A stretch of 64,000 nucleotides of DNA from Umezawaea tangerina (lineage in GTDB: Bacteria; Actinomycetota; Actinomycetes; Mycobacteriales; Pseudonocardiaceae), in the NCBI RefSeq assembly GCF_003002815.1, contig NZ_PVTF01000006.1, positions 124,001 through 188,000 on the forward strand, read 5' to 3'. A model generated the notes under the pieces. That model made no database searches, was not told the origin of the DNA, and saw only the letters and a list, made by a program, of their open reading frames with translations. This document shows positions 59,690 to 64,000 of the stretch, piece after piece. Position 1 is the stretch's first letter. Each line of letters opens with the position of its first letter. Position numbers and translations under genes: made by a program.

Positions 59690-60469
59690 GTGCCCTTCGC
59701 GCTGACGGACGACGACGTCGACATCCACTACGAGGTCCAGGGCGACGGCCCGCCGCTGGTCCTGCTCGGCGGACAGGCCAACAACCACCACTGGTGGGAC
59801 GGGGTGCGGCCGGACTTCGCCGCGGCGTTCACCGCGGTCGTGCTCGACTACCGGGGCACCGGCGACAGCGGCAAGCCGGACACGGACTCCTACAGCACCA
59901 GGGGGTTCGCCGACGACGTGCTGCGCGTGCTCGACCACCTCGGCGTCGACCGCGCGCACGTGTACGGCACGTCGATGGGCGGCCGGGTCGCGCAGTGGAT
60001 CGCCGCCGACCACCCCGAGCGGGTCGACCGGCTGGTGCTCGGGTGCACCTCGCCCGGCGAGCCGCACGGGGTCGAGCGGAGCGCGGACGTGCGGCGCTCG
60101 CTGGCCCAGGTCGACAGGGCGGCGTCGCGGCGGGCGCTGCTGGAGCTGATGTACACGCCCGCGTGGATCGCCTCCCACGACGGTCCGTTCACCACCCTCG
60201 GCGATCCGGACATGCCGCCGCACGCCCGGCGCGGGCACCTGCTGGCCAGCGGCAGGCACAACAGCTGGGACGCGCTGCCGTCGATCGGGGCGCCGACGCT
60301 GGTCGTGCACGGGACGGACGACGTGTTCAACCCGACCGCCAACGCCCCCCTGATCGCCGGGCGGATCCCCGGTGCCGAGCTGCACCTGGTGCCCGGTGGG
60401 CGGCACGCGTACTTCGAGGAGTTCCGCGAGGTGGCGAGCCCGCTCGTGCTGGAGTTCCTGAGCCGCTGA
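59690..60469 (+). CDS. Alpha/beta hydrolase
   Basis: A 259-residue serine hydrolase. The oxyanion region V-L-L-G-G-Q-A is near residue 26, nucleophile Ser in G-T-S-M-G-G near 96, acid Asp in H-G-T-D-D-V-F near 208 and His in G-G-R-H-A-Y near 243. Epoxide-hydrolase-like and haloperoxidase-like members share this layout. The GTG lies just after the MITE, and no ribosome site is visible, so the insertion may have changed its expression. The substrate is unknown. Confidence 0.87.
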   Translation: MPFALTDDDVDIHYEVQGDGPPLVLLGGQANNHHWWDGVRPDFAAAFTAVVLDYRGTGDSGKPDTDSYSTRGFADDVLRVLDHLGVDRAHVYGTSMGGRVAQWIAADHPERVDRLVLGCTSPGEPHGVERSADVRRSLAQVDRAASRRALLELMYTPAWIASHDGPFTTLGDPDMPPHARRGHLLASGRHNSWDALPSIGAPTLVVHGTDDVFNPTANAPLIAGRIPGAELHLVPGGRHAYFEEFREVASPLVLEFLSR

Positions 60470-60490
60470 GATCGGTTGTTGACAGATCCG

Positions 60491-60527
60491 GCTAATGCCA
60501 TTAGCTTTTGGGCTACAGACATTAGCC
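60491..60527. promoter_or_regulatory. Two TetR-type operators
   Basis: GCTAATG-C-CATTAGC is a perfect 15-bp palindrome. A second, GGCTACAGACATTAGCC, follows 20 bp on and shares the CATTAGC half site. They lie 16-52 bp upstream of the hydrolase-TetR operon, a position expected for autorepression by the TetR protein. Confidence 0.7.
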
Positions 60528-60542
60528 AGCGAGGAGATGGAC

Positions 60543-61379
60543 ATGACCGAGTTCCTGGAGCACGACGGTGGACGGATCGCCTACGACGTGGTCGGCGCCG
60601 GGCCGCTGGTCGTGCTGGCGCACGGCATGGGCGACAACCGCGACGCCTACCGCGAGGTCGCCGTGGCCCTGGTCGACGCCGGGTACCGCGTCGCCAGCGT
60701 CGACCAGCGCGGCCACGGCGAGTCGAGCACCGGCTGGTCCTCCTACACCCGCACCGACTCGGCGGGCGACCTGCTCGCCGTGGTCCGGCACCTCGGCGGC
60801 CCGGCCGTGCTCGTCGGCCACTCGTTCTCCGGCGGCTCGGTCACCATCGCGGCCGCCCAGGAGCCCTCGTTGGTCACCGCCGTCGTGGAGATCAGCCCGT
60901 TCACCCGTGCGCAGAAGGTCGACTTCGGCGGGCTGTTCTCCAACGCCCGCTACCGCAAGGGCTCACTGCTGCTCATGGGCGCGGGGGTGTTCCGCAGCGT
61001 CGGGCTGTGGAAGCGCTACCTCGACCACGCCTACCCCGGCACCAAGCCCGCGCGCTACGAGGAGCACGTCGCCGCGCTCGACGCCGAGCTGAGCAGGCCG
61101 GGCCGGATGGCCGTGCTGGGCAGGATGGGCATGTCCGCGCCCACCGACGCGGGCGCCAGGCTCGCCGACATCCGCTGCCCCGCGCTGGTCATCGAGGGCT
61201 CGCTCGACCCCGACTGGACCGACGCCCGCGCCGAGGGCGAGGGCATCGTGGCGGCCATGCCGTCCGGGCTGGGCAGGCTGGAGGTGGTCGAGGGCGCGGG
61301 CCACTACGCTCACGTGCAGTTCCCGACCGTGGTGGTCACGGCGATCCTGACGTTCCTCAAGGAGGTCCCCCGTGGCTAG
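60543..61379 (+). CDS. Alpha/beta hydrolase co-transcribed with TetR gene
   Basis: A 278-residue hydrolase of the lipase/haloperoxidase-like group. H-G-M-G-D-N is near residue 26, nucleophile Ser is in G-H-S-F-S-G-G near 88, Asp in E-G-S-L-D-P-D near 222 and His in G-A-G-H-Y near 257. The second ATG is used because GAGGAG lies six bases before it. It is followed by, and overlaps, the TetR regulator gene by 8 nt, and two TetR-like operators precede it. Induction by its own substrate is likely. Confidence 0.9.
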   Translation: MTEFLEHDGGRIAYDVVGAGPLVVLAHGMGDNRDAYREVAVALVDAGYRVASVDQRGHGESSTGWSSYTRTDSAGDLLAVVRHLGGPAVLVGHSFSGGSVTIAAAQEPSLVTAVVEISPFTRAQKVDFGGLFSNARYRKGSLLLMGAGVFRSVGLWKRYLDHAYPGTKPARYEEHVAALDAELSRPGRMAVLGRMGMSAPTDAGARLADIRCPALVIEGSLDPDWTDARAEGEGIVAAMPSGLGRLEVVEGAGHYAHVQFPTVVVTAILTFLKEVPRG

Positions 61380-61935
61380 GGCGGCGCTGTCGGCGGACGC
61401 GGTGGTCGACGTCGCGCTGCGCCTGGTCGACGAGGAGGGGCCCGCCGCGCTGACCCTGGCGGCGGTGGCCGCGCGGGCCGGAGTGGCCACGCCGTCGCTG
61501 TACAAGCACGTGCGGAACCTGGCCGAGCTGCGGTCGCTCATGTCGGCGCGGATCGCGGAGGAGCTGGGCGACCGGATCGGCGAGGCCGTGCTCGGGCGGT
61601 CGGCCGACGACGCGATCCGCGCGCTGATGATGGCCTGGCGGGCCTACGTGGTGGAGAACCCGAACAAGTACGGGTCGCTCGACCAGTCGCCGGACCCGCA
61701 GCGCGCGGAGGCCGCGAAGAGGGTGGTCGACATCATCGTGGCGTCCCTGCGGGCCTACGGGCTGGAGGACTCCGACGCGATCCACGCGACGCGCTGCCTG
61801 CGCGCGGCGGCGCACGGGTTCGCGGTGCTGGAGGCGGCCAAGGGGTTCCAGATGGCGGAGGACCTCGACGAGAGCTACGACCTCCTCGTGCGCATGGTGA
61901 CCGCGGGGCTGCGGTTGCCGGTCCACGGCGGCTGA
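61372..61935 (+). CDS. TetR-family regulator (WHG-type ligand domain)
   Basis: A 187-residue regulator. The HTH reads L-A-A-V-A-A-R-A-G-V-A-T-P-S-L-Y-K-H-V (28-46). The C-terminal domain contains A-A-H-G-F-A-V-L-E, typical of the TetR_C_13/WHG group. The GTG lies inside the hydrolase gene. The operon arrangement and the GCTAATG/CATTAGC palindromes upstream indicate that it represses its own operon. Confidence 0.92.
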   Translation: MARAALSADAVVDVALRLVDEEGPAALTLAAVAARAGVATPSLYKHVRNLAELRSLMSARIAEELGDRIGEAVLGRSADDAIRALMMAWRAYVVENPNKYGSLDQSPDPQRAEAAKRVVDIIVASLRAYGLEDSDAIHATRCLRAAAHGFAVLEAAKGFQMAEDLDESYDLLVRMVTAGLRLPVHGG

Positions 61936-61938
61936 CGG

Positions 61939-61961
61939 CCGCGGGTCTCACGCGCCCGCGG
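61939..61961. terminator. Hairpin between convergent TetR and LuxR genes
   Basis: CCGCGGG and CCCGCGG pair around TCTCACGCG, overlapping the end of the minus-strand response regulator gene. A short bidirectional terminator is likely. Confidence 0.6.
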
Positions 61962-62616
61962 GGCTGACCAGGCCGGTCTCGTAGGCCACGACGACGGCCT
62001 GCACGCGGTCGCGGAGGCCCAGCTTGGCGAGGATGCGGGCGACGTGGGTCTTCACGGTGGCCTCGGACAGGTGCAGCGCGCCCGCGAGCTCGGCGTTGCT
62101 CAACCCCTTGGCCAGCAACGTGAGCACCTCCAGCTCGCGCGGGGTGAGGGTGGCGAGGTCGCGGTGCGGAGGGGGCGTCCCGGTGTCGGTGCGGGCGAAG
62201 CGCTCGACCAGCCGCCGGGTGATGGTCGGCGCGAGCAGGGCGTCGCCGGAGCGGACCATGCGGACGGCGGCGACCAGGTGCTCGGGTGTGACGTCCTTGA
62301 GCAGGAACCCGCTCGCCCCGGCCGACAGGGCCGCGTAGACGTAGCGGTCGAGGTCGAACGTGGTCAGGATGATCACCCGCGGCTCGCCCTCGGCGCCGGT
62401 GAGGATGCGCCGGGTGGCCTCCAGGCCGTCCAGCTCGGGCATCCGGACGTCCATCAGCACCACGTCCGGCCGGGTGCGCCGGACCGCGTCCACGGCCTGG
62501 GCCCCGTTGGCGGCCTCGGCGACCACGTCGATGCCGTCGGCGGTGAGGATCATCCGGAACCCGGTGCGCACCAGCGCCTGGTCGTCGGCGACCACCACGC
62601 GCAACGCCTCGGTCAC
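61948..62616 (-). CDS. NarL/LuxR-type response regulator (second pair)
   Basis: A 222-residue regulator. Receiver D-D is near residue 12, acceptor Asp in V-V-L-M-D-V-R-M-P near 57 and K in L-L-K-D near 107; the LuxR HTH is L-T-P-R-E-L-E-V-L-T-L-L-A-K-G-L-S-N. The GTG overlaps the kinase stop. It resembles the 41154-41828 regulator in layout but differs throughout in sequence. Confidence 0.93.
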   Translation of the reverse strand: MTEALRVVVADDQALVRTGFRMILTADGIDVVAEAANGAQAVDAVRRTRPDVVLMDVRMPELDGLEATRRILTGAEGEPRVIILTTFDLDRYVYAALSAGASGFLLKDVTPEHLVAAVRMVRSGDALLAPTITRRLVERFARTDTGTPPPHRDLATLTPRELEVLTLLAKGLSNAELAGALHLSEATVKTHVARILAKLGLRDRVQAVVVAYETGLVSPAGA

Positions 62617-63899
62617 AACGCCTCCAGGGGGATCGTCGCGGTGACCCGGTAGCTGCCGAGCGGGCGGAGCCCGGCCCGCAGGGTGCCACCGTAGACAGCC
62701 AGCCGCTCGCGCAGGCCGATGAGGCCGCGCCCGCTGCCCGCCGTGGCCCCGCCGGGCTGGCCGCCGACGTCGGTGACCTCGACCAGCAGCCGGTCGGCGC
62801 CGTAGTCGACGAGCACGTCGGCGGACGCGCCGACCGCGTGCTTCACCGTGTTGGTCAGGGCTTCCTGCACGACCCGGTACGCGGCCAGCCCGACGCCGGA
62901 GGGCAGCGGGCGCGGGGTGCCGGACACGGTCAGCCGCACCGGCACCCCGGTGTCGCGGATCCGCGCGACCAGCGCCTCCAGCTGGTCCACGTCCGGCTGC
63001 GGCGCGAGCACCGGCTCGGCGCCCTCGGTGTCCATCGTGAGCAGCCCCATCACGTGGCGCAGCTCGGACATCGCGGCCCGGCCGCCCGCCTCGACCGCGA
63101 GCAGCGCCTCGCGGGCCTGCTCCGGCTCGGCGGCCATGACCTTGCGGGCGGCACCGGCCTGGATGACCATCACGCTCACGTTGTGCGTCACCACGTCGTG
63201 CAGCTCACGGGCGATGCGGGCGCGCTCGTGCTCGACCGCGCGGCGCAGCGCCTCGTCGCGCTCGCGCTCCAAAGTGGACACCTGGGCTAGGCCCTCGTCG
63301 GTGCGCAGCTTCCACGTGCGCAAGCCGTTGGCGGCCACGACCATCGGGACCAGGACCATCAGCGCGATGTACTGGTTCGGCACGACGGGCTGGGTCGTGC
63401 CGGTGAACTCGCTGACCGCCAACGCCATCACCAGCAGCGTCCCCAGCGTCGGCAGCCGGTACTGGCTGTAGGCCGCGGCGCTGTAGGCGGCGACGACGCA
63501 GGCGTAGAAGGTGACCCTCGGGGTGTCCGGCGGGGTGAGCACGGCCAGGCAGGTCACGACGCACAGCACGGTGAACGGGTACCGCCGGCGCACCACCAGC
63601 GCCACCGACGAGAGCACGGCCAGCACGACCAGCACGCCCCAGTCCACCGACCCGACCGACGGCGCGGGGACCCCGATCCAGCCGCTCCCGCCGGGCGCGG
63701 GGACGATGTCGACCCGCGTGGGGACCGCGTTCGCGGGCGCGTCCCCGCGGTCGACGGCGTAGACGACCGTGGCGACCCCGATGAACAGCGCCACCAGCAG
63801 GTCGAACACCTGGCCGCGCCGGGTGAGCAGCGGCGGCGGACCGGTCGGGCGTGCCAGCGGGCCCGCCCACTCCCGCAGGCGCTCCACGACGTTCTTCAC
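62613..63899 (-). CDS. Sensor histidine kinase, DesK-type (second pair)
   Basis: A 428-residue kinase with six predicted membrane helices in residues 30-200 and an outer loop after the first. The HisKA_3 box is R-I-A-R-E-L-H-D-V-V-T-H-N-V-S, and the HATPase has N-T-V-K-H-A and G-R-G-L-I-G-L-R-E-R. The GTG used is one option; an in-frame GTG 39 nt upstream has no ribosome site. It pairs with the overlapping LuxR-type regulator. The signal is unknown. Confidence 0.9.
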   Translation of the reverse strand: MKNVVERLREWAGPLARPTGPPPLLTRRGQVFDLLVALFIGVATVVYAVDRGDAPANAVPTRVDIVPAPGGSGWIGVPAPSVGSVDWGVLVVLAVLSSVALVVRRRYPFTVLCVVTCLAVLTPPDTPRVTFYACVVAAYSAAAYSQYRLPTLGTLLVMALAVSEFTGTTQPVVPNQYIALMVLVPMVVAANGLRTWKLRTDEGLAQVSTLERERDEALRRAVEHERARIARELHDVVTHNVSVMVIQAGAARKVMAAEPEQAREALLAVEAGGRAAMSELRHVMGLLTMDTEGAEPVLAPQPDVDQLEALVARIRDTGVPVRLTVSGTPRPLPSGVGLAAYRVVQEALTNTVKHAVGASADVLVDYGADRLLVEVTDVGGQPGGATAGSGRGLIGLRERLAVYGGTLRAGLRPLGSYRVTATIPLEAL

Positions 63900-63968
63900 C
63901 GGCCCATTCTCGCCGACTCCCCCGGCGCGGACATCCACCGCGAGACCAACGGCGGCGCCCCGTTTCGA

Positions 63969-64000
63969 CTACATCGCGAGGATGACGCCGAAGACGATCA
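63969..64000 (-). CDS. 3' end of a possible membrane protein, cut by window edge
   Basis: On the minus strand the last bases read I-V-F-G-V-I-L-A-M then TAG, a hydrophobic C-terminus. Only nine codons are visible, so this is a hint and not an identification. Confidence 0.25.
   Translation of the reverse strand, partial: IVFGVILAM

Noticed and set aside
59333-60544. Minus-strand frame spanning the MITE and the alpha/beta hydrolase
   Set aside because: It crosses a mobile element and is antisense to a hydrolase with intact catalytic triad.

Overview
High-GC (roughly 70 %) actinomycete chromosome. Frequent GTG starts, GTGA/ATGA stop-start overlaps, SARP and LuxR/OmpR regulators, secreted cellulase and peptidases, and an NRPS locus all point to a filamentous actinomycete. 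A rare genus of the Pseudonocardiales is my best guess from the general feel of the genes; it is not proven here.

Layout. (1) 1-6.2 kb: a DUF427 protein cut by the window edge, a WGR/beta-propeller protein, a divergent TetR/SDR pair, a four-helix membrane protein and a secreted GH12-CBM2 endoglucanase, with repeat-rich spacers between them. (2) 6.8-25.9 kb: a biosynthetic gene cluster. The left operon (minus strand) is HTH-nSTAND-WD40 regulator, P450, PLP aminotransferase, glycosyltransferase. The right operon (plus strand) is a dimodular NRPS (C-A-T-C-A-T-TE), FAD monooxygenase, condensation-fold acyltransferase, SDR and P450, all joined by 4-nt overlaps. The A-domain pocket residues read by eye as serine, then proline-like. 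Starter-C/Ser/Pro/TE followed directly by an FAD monooxygenase is the hallmark of bacterial pyrrolizidine alkaloid and brabantamide-type clusters (PxaA/PxaB, LgnB/LgnC, BraA/B/C). The extra acyltransferase, SDR, two P450s, aminotransferase and glycosyltransferase predict a more decorated product than the known two-gene systems make. (3) 25.9-33 kb: a PaaK-type CoA ligase, three secreted cell-wall proteins (unknown, NlpC/P60, M23) and a large SARP regulator. (4) 33-50.9 kb: a TPR-like protein, an MFS exporter, an IS630 relic, a cysteine-synthase-family enzyme, two beta-lactamase-fold hydrolases, two two-component systems, a GH13 glucosidase, an alditol-oxidase-like flavoprotein, a PLP decarboxylase with a divergent Lrp regulator, and a HAD phosphatase. 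(5) 50.9-56.5 kb (minus strand): an unusual three-gene set of a pseudokinase with an amyloid-like N-terminal motif, a UPF1-type SF1 helicase and a winged-helix protein of unknown function, with a STAS protein upstream. (6) 57-64 kb: a small ORF, a free-standing adenylation-methyltransferase fusion and an MbtH-like protein, then a MITE, two alpha/beta hydrolases, a TetR regulator with visible operators, and a NarL-type two-component pair.

How it works together. In the cluster the NRPS would acylate Ser and couple it to Pro, the monooxygenase would rearrange the released bicycle, and the downstream enzymes would tailor it. Shared GTCGTACA-type motifs lie in front of both operons. The MbtH-like protein at 59.3 kb could serve the NRPS in trans. 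Two copies of a 120-bp stem-loop repeat (2.3 and 33.3 kb) bracket the cluster region. The pseudokinase-helicase-winged-helix triad is the best candidate for an undescribed (possibly defence or conflict) system outside the biosynthetic locus.
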